A DNA stretch of 64,000 bases from Ornithodoros turicata (lineage: Eukaryota > Arthropoda > Arachnida > Ixodida > Argasidae), in the NCBI RefSeq assembly GCF_037126465.1, contig NC_088204.1, positions 79,173,807 to 79,237,806 of the forward strand, given 5' to 3'. The translations under genes were made by a program, and so were the position numbers. Below the pieces are notes generated by a model, which was not told the DNA's origin, did no database searches, and was given only the letters and a program-made list of their open reading frames with translations. Of the stretch, positions 1 through 13,300 are shown one piece after another. Positions within the stretch are counted from its first letter, which is position 1. Each line of letters starts with the position of its first letter.

Positions 1-72
1 GACAGGGGATGACCTACTTGACAGGTTATGGCGATGATATAAGCATAATAAAGCCTGCGGTTCTTTTTACAG

Positions 73-3000
73 ACCAACGGAGGTCTTCAAGGAGCAAACC
101 TCAGCATGCTCAACATGGCAAGCCTCAATGCTGGTCTTCTATCTCCTCAGCTGCTTGGCATGGGCCCGGTGCAGAGCCCTACAGGTGTCACTCCGCCTCC
201 TGCTGGTAGGTCAATGTTTTGCTGTTGCCTCAATATTATAATATGCATTGTCAATAACTACAGTTAGTTATGAGTTGGTTAGTTAGTGATCATGGCAACT
301 TGTCCTTATTAGTTTTTGTTGTCCAGTTGCCAAGGTGTTCAGGACATATACGTAAATAACATGGCCTTGCTTTCATTGTACAGCGCTGTGCACACTTAAC
401 AGTAACATGACCTCCGTACAATCGGTGGCCCCAGTAGAAAGTGCGCAAGGGTTCGCCACAATGCAAGTAGTAAACATATAAGTCGAAACCTGACCTTCAT
501 GTTTGCAACTCACTTTGTCGGGAACCCTTGCGCACTTTCTACTGGGGCCACCGATTGTACGGAGGTCGTGTTACTGTTAAGTGTGCACAGCAGTGACACA
601 GCACATTGAGTGTCAATGTTAAAAAAGTGTAAGAATAGCGGTATATACGAAAGAAGAAACGGATGTTTATGGCGTTTGCTGGTTGCGAGCAAGTTGCTAC
701 CACGACTGACCTCATATAGGGAACAATGCAGGCACCTATATTTCAGGACATATGGGTCAGGACTCCATGCTACGTGATGCATTTCAGATGGGTAGCATTT
801 CCTGCCGAAGAAGTCGCTCCTCTGTCCCGTGCTTAAGAGGTGCATATACTGTAGAACGAAGGTTCTTTAACATACAAGACTTGCTAAATTTTTCTGAATG
901 CACCCGGCTACCCGGTAGGTTGCATTGACCGGTGATTTTAGTCTGCGAGCAATTGAAGCGGTCATGCACGGGCGACGGACACACACTTGGTGACGCCCTT
1001 GCAGAAAGCAACGGGAAGGTGCAGATATCTTGCTATGGTCCGTCGGTGTAACGCGGAACCGAATTGGTGCTCTAAAACACGTGGCCTCTCATGTCACGTT
1101 TTCTTAGATGAGCCAGCAAGATACCACAAGGAAGGTCAGCGCTGCGACGGCCAGTAGAACAGAGTTACACTGTAAAATCCATGATGCGTTGTTTCCTTGT
1201 GGCCTATGTGGCTGTTTCCGTACAGAACCGGGATTACGGATATCTAGTATCGCCGCGAAGATACGTTTCATGAATTTTTTTCTGCCGAATACTACTGTGT
1301 TCCACTGCTGTAATATCCTCGCCTAATGATCCGGTTTCGAAACCGGATGACCACGCCAGCAGCCTGGCGGCACGGTACATGTTGCCCATGTAGGTAGTCT
1401 TCCACGAATGAAGGAGAACGAATACAGGGAAGGAATACCACAGGGTCGTCCTTGGTGGTTACAGTGGTTTCGCGACGTAAAGACAGGAATTATAATGACC
1501 GAACTATCTGAGCGCGATGTTGCTCTAAAGACACGCGCACAAATGCATCGTCCTTCTCTCGTTTTTCAATCAATCAATCAATCAGCGGGGCATACTGTGT
1601 TATCTTCCCTTTAGACTTCCACCTCGCTATGAACTACAAACTCTCGATCATAAGTTTGGTTGTGTATAATCTGTCCGCGAGAGCAAAGTGTTTATCTCTC
1701 GCCCTGAGCCTGCGAGTTATGGCATCATTACAGGGAACATGGCGAATAGCTCGTCGTCGTACAACCTGCCACTGTACAATGTCTCAGGTGAGAAGACCCT
1801 GGTGGAGGGTTGGTGTCGGACGCACATGGTGGCGGTTGTGGTGCTCTTTCGCTTGCTCTGCACTGTAGCACCTGTTTTTTTATGGAAGAAGCAAAGCATG
1901 CGGGATGCACAGATGTAGTGACCAGGTGCGAAGACAGGTCTTGTAGCACGTGGTGTTGAGGTGACGATCTTGGTAGCATTGAGGTGATTGACGTTAGATC
2001 TTGTTGCAGGTAGCTAGCATGACATAGGTACATTTCAATGATGATTGTGACGTATGGTGACGCATAATTCATTGAGGAGGTATTCACTGCTCCTTGGAGT
2101 ATTATTCATCCCCTAATGCTCAACTGGCCTCAGTTACGGCAACGCAACCCCTCAGCAACGTACGCGTCTGTGCTCGCAGAAGACTTGTGAAAAGGAGTTC
2201 TTAATAGGCGAGTGCAAAGATCGACTCTTGAATAGGGTTAGCTGGAACTTCAGTGTTTTGATAGGGTATCAGGAAGCTGTCTAGCGTACGAAATTCAATA
2301 CTAAGAGAGTGCTGTTAATGTAAGAAAGTGCTTACAGTGTAAGCACTGACTGCCTGCTGCGTAGACACCATGCTGACATGCAGCTGGTGAAGTCTAGCCT
2401 GGATGCCAGACAGAGATGGTAATATCCAGATCAAGTTATGTTAAACAGTCATGTAATACTTTGTTCCACATAGTATACCTTGAATGTGAGGGCCATAGAG
2501 CACCGCAATGCTAAAAACCACGCGTGGCTCCTCTTGCCGAGAAAGACGCTTCCTTGTGCGGACAGGGCTTTGCTGGTTCCGTTGGTACAGATCTGTCTTC
2601 CGTTGTCAATTCAAACTTTTGAACTTACTTTTATTTTTAGGGATGACAGTGCCAATCGTGGATGCCTCGCAGCTGATCCAGCAGCAGGTGCTTCAGCAAC
2701 ACATGATGCAGGTAAAGGCGTACTGCTTTGGTGCCAGCACTAAACTAAACTAAACGCAATTTCTTGCTTAATAGCTGCAGCAAAGGGCGTTCCTCGCAAA
2801 TGCTGTGCAACAGAACCTCCAGATCCAGCAGCAGCTGATGCAGCAGAGTGCGGCACTTCAGCAGCTGCTGCAGTCTTCAGTGGTAGGTCCATTCAACTCA
2901 TAACTTCTTCCTTTCACTCTGTTGAGAAAATAATGATAATGAGCAAAGATATTCGCCCACAGTTGCCTCATTAGCGTTCTTCTCGTTCTACTTTTTACTC

Positions 3001-6000
3001 ATGTACCCTAATATCATTATGTCGATGAACATGCAATTTGTGATGTCGAAGAGTAGAAAGTCAAACAACGCAGCGAACGTAGGTTTAAGCGGGAGCTTCA
3101 CGTCTTGAGCTGCCACCACTTCGAACACAGGAGAATAACCTCTCTTCAGAATATCGGCTGAACTGAGGCTTCAGCTTCAATGTGCTCGTTCACTGGTTGT
3201 CTGTAAGAAAACAATAAATCGAGGCAACGCTAACAAAAAAAATATAAAAGGCAAATGTAAAAAGGCGAAAGGAACTCGCGGTCCATGAGACAGCATGCGG
3301 TCTTCCAGGTTCCCCAAGGCACATCTCCGCAGCCAGGATCCAACGGGACGTCTGGGGGACTGCTCTCTCCAACGGGAACAAGCCCGGACCCTCGACTGCT
3401 GGCCTCTACCGGTGGCCTGACCTCCCCTCTCGCGCCCTTGTCCCTGGCCATTCCCGGTGTAACTCCGGACCTGTCCTGGAAGCCTCCCGACGCCGGTCAG
3501 AAAGCTTCGAAGAAGAATGGCCAGCCTTCACCCAAGGACACGTTTGGCAATGTGTTGTCCGAACTGCGGCATAAAGCTGGAACGGCTCCCGAAAACGGAA
3601 TTCCCCCTCCTCCTCCAATGCCGCCCTTGTCGCCAAACACCATGGCCAAGTATCCAGGTACGCGAACAGTGCCCGAACAGAGTTCGGTGTTTTATAAAGT
3701 TGTCTTTGGCTAAATTAATTTCCGACGCGCGTTAAAAAAAGTGTCGCATAATATTTACTCTCGTTTCACGTTATAAAACAACTTTTCGAAAATATGACTG
3801 CTACCTGAACGGTGCATTTCTTGCGATGTTTGAGAGAACTTAAAGGGAGGGTAATTGAAAGGAGCTGTCACTGCCTAGGTTGCAGTAATATAATGCAGAG
3901 AAATGCGCACCTTGTATATACCTGTTTACGGCCCCTTTAATGTAGAACTTCGGCGAACAAAGTAGGACGAACCGAGCTGGGGGCGGATCCAGGATTCTTC
4001 TGAGAGGAGGGTCCAGCCTTGGTCAGCGTGGTAGATACACGATCTAGGTCGACTAAACACTATTTGAAGATAGAAATTGAGGAGGGGATCAGGACATCCC
4101 GAACCCCAGAGCCATTTATAGGGAGAGTTTGGCCATTCTTTGATATTTTGTCTTCTCATGGGAGGAGCTTATTTTGACGTCAGAGTCGTCGTTGCGCCGC
4201 CTTAAAAGCCTGAATCCGAGCGGAATCCGTTTATCAGCCATCTAGTCCGCGCCATATTGATGCTGTCCGCCAGCTGGTCGGCAACTTCGTGGTTGCGTTG
4301 AATGTAATATACAGGAATAACCGGCTTATGATCCACCGGCCCCAGTGATAAGGGGGGCTTTGTTGTCGAAGTGAAAGAGTTCAAGGACGAAAGGCTTTCG
4401 AAGCAAGAAGACGCACGTGTCGTCTCTCCTAGTCTGTCAGCATCAACGATCAGCATCAATATGGCGTCGGCGACCGGTTGACGACTGGATAACAATAGAG
4501 CACGACGAGGGAGGTCGTTCAGCCGTGACGTCGCATGACGCGCTTTAAGTTAGGCTCCTCCTAATGGCCAAACTCTCTCTATAAACGGCTCTGCCGTAAC
4601 CCCCTCTAGATCCGTCCCCTGGTGCCAAGCAAGCTGGCGTATACGTGAAAAAGGCGTACGTTCCTTGAGTTTGATGAAGGCGTTATCCGTTTTATTGTTC
4701 GAACTCGACGAAATCTTTCTCACGTAAAAATGGGCCTTTTCGACAATGGCCTATGCGCATGCGTATGACCTTGAGGCGCCGGAGAGGGTTATCTCCGTCT
4801 TCACTAGATGGCGCAGTATGGGCACGACAGAAGTGGGGACCAGTGGGGAGACCGCACGAACGGCGCGAGCTCGACGGTCCCACTCCGGACCGGTTTTAGT
4901 CCTTTCTGCCACCCACGTGGATTTGTTTCGACGCGCGCCGAGCATGGTTCGTTGGAGAGCCGCTAGGATACGACGTGTATGGGGAAAAAGGTCCATTGGT
5001 ACCCGGGTTCGAATCCCGGCCGGCTGTGCTGTCTGGGGTTTTTCCTGGGTTTCCCTCAGACGCTTTCAGACATATGTCGGCACAGTTCCCTTAGAAGTCG
5101 GCCCAGGACGCACATTCCCCCAGGGCGTGAGTCGTGACGTGACGTGACGTGACGTTGCCCACATACGTGAGGCCGACAACGGCAAGCCCTATCACCACCA
5201 CCACCACCAGGTCCATTGGGTGGTGTGCTCAGGAACACCTCTTCTGACAAACAAGAACGACGAAAAATCGTTGCACAGCCCCTTTAATACGTACGGTAGA
5301 AAGTACATGTATAGGGAAAAGTGAAGAACTCCATACTTTCTCTGTTCTTTATACTTTCTTTAACTAAGTTGTGAGACCGTTGTCTGCAGACGTGTACGGT
5401 CGGGCCAAGACCGTCCGCATCGGCAAGTGGCGTTGGCCTCCACCGAGGGACGAAGCTGGGAACTTCCTCCCCGGACAACCGACTTCGTTCTTGGAGTTCA
5501 AACGACTCAAGCAGCAGGAACGCGAAGAACGTCGTGCCGCCGGCTTGGCCTTTGACTCCAGCGACGAAGACGACGACGAGAGAGACTTCGTCGACTTCCC
5601 AGAGATTCAGGGCATGGAGACGGCTCTTGGAGGAAAGGTAAAGAACATACGTATTCCCCTCAACTTTTTTTTTTTTCTGGTGTCAACACGCTCACTTCAT
5701 CTTCGTCTCTGCCCATGTGCTCTAAAAGAATGAGCCATACCGTCACAATCGTACGATGACAAAACGGGTACCTTAAAGGGACCATGGTGGAAGTAGAACG
5801 ACAGAGTGGGTTATAATACACGTATACTTTCGGAATGTTATTCGGTCCGGCTTATGCTTGTCCCATCCTACAGTTGGCAATATAAAGCCGGCCTTCCATT
5901 TGATGCCAATAAACTCTCTAGTATTCGCGACTCCAGCGAAGCCGTAGCCACCTAGTGGTGGAAGTGGCAACCCTCGAGTCCAGTTTCGGCGTGCGCCACC

Positions 6001-7370
6001 TATAGTTCGCTGGAGTCGCGAATAGCGACAATACAACTTGACAGCAACTGCTTGGCAACAATGACAATACGATGACAATACGACATATAGCTTGATGACA
6101 ATACGTGATTCCTAGTATAGCGTATAGTGACAATGCAAAGGGGACTACCTCCATAGATAGTTCGCCTGCTTGATGACAATACACCCTAGTATAGCCCGTG
6201 TGCAAGGTTAGAGGGGACCAGTGTGTGTGGATGGTCTTCCGCTCCGGTGCCAATACATATTCCTGATGATTGTTCTGCATTGAGCATTACTTTCCTTCGT
6301 GCCCGGCGTTATCCCGTACGCAACTCTTCGCAGTCTTGGTCTGTTGCATGGCGACGACAAGCACGAACAGCAATCCTTAAAGTGCCGCTCTGGACTGAGA
6401 AAACAGCGTTTATTTTATTTCGTCCATGACAAGAAAATGCCTCAAGGGATTCTGTACGCGATATCTCAATCCTGTTTACGAAAGCTGTGCGTTTCTGTCA
6501 ATTTTTGAAGATCTACTGAGCCTCCACAAATTTCGATGACGTGACGAGCGAGTGACGTAATCGTAGGCCCACAAATTGCAATGCAACATATAACCAAATG
6601 TAATATATAACTTAAGTATATGTATTGCATAACGTAAGTATTACATAACTTGCTGAACACCGCAATGCAATCCCAAACTACATCGATTTAAACCCAGGTC
6701 CCACCCAACATTCCATTACAGCCTGAAAACGCAACGGTCGCCAAAGGCATCCCCGTCCCGACGACCCCAGCCCCAACATCTTCTTCTTCCCCGGCCAACG
6801 ACAGTCGCCGCTCAAAAGAGGATCTCATTCGGGCCTTTGAAGGCGAAGTCCGACCGGGCTCCATCGGCAAGATCAGGATCAGCTCCGAGATGAAAGCCAA
6901 GCTGGAACAGCTCACCATAGACCACAGCGTCCGTTCGAAGACGTCCACCCACAAAGAGAGCAGGGGCCGGATCCTTCCGGCGCCGAAACTCGACGAAGAC
7001 CGGAAACGTGCGTTGGAGAAGCAGTTGGGAGGCTGGAACGAACTGGACAGTTCCGTTCCAGCTCTGCCGTCGGCCATACCGCCGCCCCCGCCGTCGGAGT
7101 CCGTGGGGACCCGATCTTTCCGCGTCGATAACCTGGTCAAATCGAAGATCGAGAAGATGGAGCGACAGGCGTCCCGGGAACCTGCGTCCCCCGTGGAGCC
7201 CCCTTCGGCGCCCCGGCCAACTAAGGGAGGGCCAACGCCGTCGGTGGCCGCGTCCAGTAGCTGCTACGCGCCCAATACCCCCGTGGTGGCACGACACCGC
7301 GTTATGCCTCCGCCCATCCAGCCAGCACAACTTCTCGACCGCCTTTCGGGAAAGTCGGAGACGATTGAAT
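73..7370 (+). CDS. Myo15: Myo15 exons 1-6 of the window: Gln- and Pro-rich linker
   Basis: These exons encode the stretch before the first FERM-like domain. Exons 2641-2711 and 2775-2882 are Gln-rich (runs such as QIQQQLMQQ). Exon 3309-3657 is rich in Pro, Ser and Gly and ends with a PPPPPMPP tract. Exon 5390-5637 carries the conserved block AKTVRIGKWRWPP, followed by an acidic run (SSDEDDDERD); the block is what identifies the gene as myosin XV. Exon 6722-7370 is unusually long (649 nt), GC-rich and contains further PPPPPP tracts and basic, probably helical, pieces. Poly-Pro stretches are typical ligands of profilin, EVH1 and SH3 domains, so intramolecular or actin-regulator contacts are plausible but inferred. 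Confidence 0.82.
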
Positions 7371-10300
7371 GTGAGTGAGGTTTCCTGTGCAGCTGTACTT
7401 GTGCAATTTCTGTGTGTGTGTGGGGGGGGGGGATATAGGTTTATTGAAAAAACAAAGAACCAAAAAAAAAACACGAAAGAGGGGAAAGGTTAGCCTGGCT
7501 CCAGAAGCCGACTTGCTATTCCCGCTTACAAAAAAGGGAAAATGAAAAGAAGAAAAAGAAAGACAAAACGAAAAGAGCGAAAGAAGAGGCGCAGTCACAG
7601 GCTCAGCGCGAGCCCTATTTCTGTGGGGCTCTCTGAAGTCGCTGCGAACATGGGGATGGTGATGAAAAAATGGCTAGGAAGCAAGCGAGCTGGCGAAGAT
7701 GATGCATAATGTAAAACCCCGAGACTTAGGGAACACGAAGGGACAGACACAACACGAAGACTCAGTCTTGAGACTTCCTGTTGTGTCTGTCCCTTCGTGT
7801 TCCCTAAGTCTCAGTCCCTAAGTTCATCAATCTCAATCCCTAAGTCCCTCTCAGTTCCCTAAGTCTCAGTCTCAGTCTTGAGACTTCGTGTTGTGCCTGT
7901 CCCTTCGTGTTCCCTACTCTCGGGGTTTTGCATTATGGATGGGGATGTGATAAAGAAAAAAAAAAGGGGATGTGAGTTTACAAATATAAGGGCAGCCGTT
8001 ATGAAGTGTTTCATGGCAATGCTTCGTTTTCCTGTGACCATTTCCTTTCTTTGGACCCATCCGTCGGTTTTATGCGAAATAATATCTCTCTCTCTGTATC
8101 TTTCTCTCTCATTTTGATAATGTGCCTCGGCATTATATGTTTTAACCCGCCAGTGCAGTACGTACGAAGTAGGTCATGTCAAAACCAAAAACCAAATTCT
8201 GTATACCAATAGCGTTCTACTGGGAACTCGGACGTCACTGTTACTGTACTGACATCTTGATGATTCCTGATTGGATGACAGCACGTAATTCTTATGCCAG
8301 CATCGAGGGGTGAAGTCATATACGTGATTATACCACTGGAGTATAGTTCCAGTACGCGATTCGGTTTCTGCACATGAACTTGGCACTGTAAAATGCTGCC
8401 CAAAGCAAAGATTAGCCTTACCTTTAAGTTTGGCCGAGGGACACGTGTACAAAATGCGCTGTCCCTGACGCGTTGCACTTAACGTTTCACAGTTGACGAA
8501 TGTCCGGAGTTTCTGAAGCCCGTGGACAGCGCACCACCACCCACTGTGCCCACAAGGAGCGGGGCCCGAGCTGTGGACAGCCTCAAGACTAAACTCTTTC
8601 CCTCTAGCGTAGCCCCGTACCTCACCTACACCAAGGTGCCGTGGAGGCTGCGGATACGGAAAGAGGTGAACCAACCGACTGTCTATTACTTTCTCTCTTC
8701 TTACATTATGTTCTAAGGCAGTGGTTCTCAACCGGGGTTTCGCAAACCTTGCCAAATCGTGCCATTGCCATCTGGATTGACATCGAGATCATATAACCGT
8801 AGCGGCTGACGCTCGTTGTATATAGAGAGTGATGTGATGTGATGTGATGTGATGTGAATAAAGAAAAAAATGGGGATGTGACTTTCGACGAAGTCAAACT
8901 GGCTACCCCAGTACACTTAATACAGACCTACATGTTGAACTCCATTATCATCTCTGTTCGTCTCTGGACATCATCCTTTTGCGTTTTCATCATCTCATCA
9001 TCGGATTGAACGTTCTGTATAGAGAGTAGACAGAGCAAGTATATAGGTCCTCGAAGTCGGGCTGGCACCATACCTCTTCCCTCGCACAAGTTGAGGACCA
9101 CTGTTCAAAGGCCAAAATGAGATAAGCGAGACGCCGGAGTAGTCATCTCCTGTCATTACTTTAGTAGAATGTTGATAGCACATTATTTGCGTTTCACATA
9201 GCAATTCGTCGAATAAGTATACACTGTGGTCTGCATGACAGGTGTTCACACCGGGAGAGATGTTGGACAACGCGAACCTGCTGCACCTCGTGTTCAGTCA
9301 AATCATGCAAGACGTGTACGCTGACGCTTGCGTTCGTCTGACGCCGGACGAAAACAAGACTCTCCGAGCTCTCTTGGGTACGTGTAGAAAGCACCTCGAA
9401 GATCGTGAATGGTTTAAACCGGTGACGCCAGCGCTTTTCTTTTTGCAGTGAGTCTGTCCGTGACTCCCAGCAACGCTCAGGGCCCGAGCGTGACGTTGCA
9501 GACCAAGCGTCAGGTCGTAGAAGCGGCCCGCGCGCTGCCCTTGTATTTCAGCCGGATCTTCCCGGCTTCCGGAGGCAGGCAGTTGCCGGACGTCCAAATG
9601 TTGGCTGTTTCCCACACGGGAGTGCGGCTTGTCAAGCGGCAACGTGATGCCAATGGGGACTCGCTATGCGTGCTGGACACTTTAGGGTAATCCTGCACGT
9701 CATGGACGCTACAAAGACACTTTAGTTTAGGATCACTTTTACACGCCAGGGGCGCCAGACAGACGTTTTGCTTTAGGGTTATATTTTTATTCCGCGTTAG
9801 CGCCGCGAAGCAACTGGGGCTATGAGCGGTGTACAGACATGGACAGATGGAGAGAGGACAGCAGGAAGGAGTGGGGGAATAAGGGGGTTAGTATGCGTCC
9901 TGGGCAGACTCCAAGGGGAACAGCGCAGACGTTTTGTTTCATTTTTTCTTTTCGTTTCTTCTTTTCCGTTCTCTTCTTTTCTGCTTTGTCTTTCCCTTTT
10001 CTTCTTTTCTTTCCTTCTTTTTCTTTTCTCCCTCATTTTCCATTTTTTTTAATAGCAAGCCGATCTCCGTCTGGCTAACCTTTCCTTTCTTTTTTCTTAA
10101 TAAACATATCCCCTCCCACCTGTGCCGACGTTCTCCTGGAAAGTCTGCCGGAAAACCCAGGGAAAACCTGAGACAGCACAGCCGGTGGTAGGATTCGAAC
10201 CCACCACCTTCCAGTCTTAAGCAAGACCTTATCACCCACCAATGACCCGATTATTTTATCCTGCTCGACCATGCCGCTGGTGTCGCTTTATATCGTATGT

Positions 10301-13300
10301 CAAGTGCAGCAAGGACTACTTACTTTAGGGTCAGTTTACACTTTAGGGACACCGTATGCTATTATAGGGAAGCTTGATCCCTAGGGCACTCTGCCTTATT
10401 TCTAGCGAACATGAACCTCAAGGGTACACTCTTAAAAATGAACTTCACCGCATAGCATGCTCCTAGTCAACCATAATCTCTAATGATATCGTTATCTGCC
10501 TTGATTTGTTGAAAACGGGAGGCGTACGCCTTTTTTGTGACAATTATGAACAGCATAAGTGTCACTTAAAAAAGGCGTACGCCTCCCGTTTTCAACAAAT
10601 CAGGGCAGATAACGATATCATTAGGGATGATGGTTGGCTAGGAGCGTGCTATGCGGTGAAGTTCATTTTTAAGAGTGTAGGTTGTACAGGCATGCAGGGA
10701 TACATCGTAGGGACATTCTTTGCTCCTGACATGACACTACATGATCACATAATTTGGACGACATACCAATTACACTGTAGGGAAGGTATAAGGGACACCT
10801 TACACTGCACTGAGGCATTACTCTAGCGGTACCTTAAACTTGCAGGTTTGAAGACATCGCAGATGTGACTGTTCCGCGGCCTTCGACTGTGAATATTCTT
10901 CTGCGAAACGGCGGCTGGATGACGATATACTCCCCAAAAGTAGGTACCACAACGTGTACTAGGCGAATGACGCCTACCTGTGCTGATCAAACATGTCTTC
11001 CCTTTGCTTAGGCCACGCAGATCAAGTCAATGATACACAAGTTTGTCGTGGAATGCACACAGGTAAGGATGGATATCGGTGATATCGCTACCTCGTAGCA
11101 CGTCTTGTAGCTTTGAGGTTCGGGAATACGTATGTTGCGTATACTTGTAATGAATGGCCCTTTTGGGGACTATTTCAGGACGCGCCGGAGTACCTCCGTG
11201 CTGTGGCCGATTACGTGACAACAGAGTCGACGCTGCTCAGCTTCCGTAAAGGCGAGATCGTACGCCTCGTCAAACACCGTTCGCTCAATCTACCAAAAGG
11301 TGACTTTCTTGACGTAACAGCGTCCTTGCATATGGTCTTGTTTCCCTCTCATTTATCAAACTCCTTTACAACGAAACTCAGGGGACATAAAAAAAAATTC
11401 GCAGTAAAGGTATTTTCGTTAAAAAGGATGTCCATTATTGGACCTATAGGCTCCAGCGGGACCGCAAAAAACATTTGCTGTAGTGGTATTTTCGTTAAAA
11501 AGGTGTTCGCTATAAAGGAGTTTGACTGTAAATTATCAGGGTGTTTACTAACCTGGAAAACCAGAAATTGTTAAGATAAGATAAGTTCAACTGGTTATGG
11601 TATATATTGAAGCTAGGTGGCTGCCTTAAGAGCACCTGCAGCTCCAGTTCTCACGCGTTAAAATATGATAATTGGGAGGGATGGAATTTAGAAGCGGTCT
11701 TTTATACCGCTATCTTTTAAGAAAGCGCAGAGCGCTTTCAGTGCTTTGGATTTTTGTTGCCTTGTGGGCCATCTTCCGGCAATCTTGCAAAAGCAGAAAG
11801 GTCTGTTGTCCAGTGCCGTTAGAGTCAGTTGGAGTTTAAGTCTGGCTTAGCTATATTCTGGGCAGTGCATGATTATGTGGTGTGTATCCTCTGGGACTTT
11901 GCATCGTTTGCAAGGGTTGGAGTCGCAGAACCTTAGCTTGTGCCTTGTAGTTCCTGTGTACAACGCTCCAAGTCGTGTGCGATGTACGGATGTTAAGAAA
12001 TCTTGATGCGACTGAAAGAGTCGAGGGATTGTCAGGGAATTCGGCCAAAAAGCAGCTGAAGTCAAGGAAAATCGCTGACAAGGCTTGGCTCCAAACTTGC
12101 AACTGGAAGCGTGGCGGTCGCAAAATGGCGGCAGTTACGGGCGCTCAGCAGAGACGTTCAGCAAAACTAGATACCTAGAGAGAGAGGCCCACAGTTACCT
12201 GCGATATCGATAAGACGACGAAGATATCGGTGAAGAGATGGCTCACGTTTTTGTAAGATGACGTCATAGAACGTGGGCTTACGTTGCCTCCGAAACGGAC
12301 TGGCGTCAATGTGTCGTAGGATAGTACGTATGGCACATGGAATGTCTCAAGTCCATGCAAGGAGCTTCCATCACTCTCTCCAGGGTCCCAAGAGCGGTAT
12401 TAAAAGAGCATCGTAGAATTTCCACGTGCACACCTCTTCAGTGTGGAAGCACGAGGCATACCAGTTCCCGTGATGCACCACAGCTGCTGCTCCTCTTCGG
12501 GCGTTTCGCCCCTTCTTCCGATATCTGAGAATGAATTATATCTTGCAAAGGCTACCAATCAAAGTGGCATGCAGCGGATGTAAAGCAAGACTGTTTATTG
12601 CACATTGCACCGCAGTGTCGAACACTACGCTTCAGTGGCTACAAAGTGTCCATAACTGGGTGTAACTGAAGGGTAGCTCTCGCTCAAAAGCGGTATTTAT
12701 TTCGTTTCGTATCACGCGTCGCTCGGATATTCAGAATAGATCTTAGAAGCGAACGTTATGTATAGACCTCTACCTGTTTGTAAACAAATGACGTCGTAAT
12801 GTTCGACAGCGCCACGAGTTTGGTAGAGTTGAACTACGTTCAAAGCTAGAGGCGAACAAGGTCGCGCCTGAAAGCCACGGTCTTGAGGGGATTACGATGG
12901 TCTCTGAAAGGGACGCGACCTTCGGTCCTATTTTCTTGCAGCGAACAATTGCTCATTCGTGGAACCCAGCTTTCCCCTTCCGATCTGTTTTGGTTTCAGT
13001 CTGTCTACCAACGTCATGATGACGTTTGTCGGGTATATGTCAGGTTTATGTCAGGTTTATTTCGAGATAATTTCACAGAATCGTGGAGTCTTCCCAAGTT
13101 TCGGTTTCGCGAAGAAGTAGGTGACGTCATCACGCACTAAGCGCATCTGTTTCCTAGCAACAGCGAAGAAGTCCTCTCGGAACGCCTGTCTTCAGCCTCC
13201 ATGGCAGGATGGCCAGTAATTCTAGGCTAACTTTGAATCATTCGTGGAGCCAGTAGCGTCACTATAGGGGGGTGCGGTCCGCACCCCCGTATAGTGACGC

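Noticed and set aside
6812..7493. Open frames of 150-220 codons in other frames of the Myo15 649-nt exon
   Set aside because: GC-rich coding DNA leaves shadow frames open; only the plus frame through 6722-7370 joins neighbouring exons in phase.
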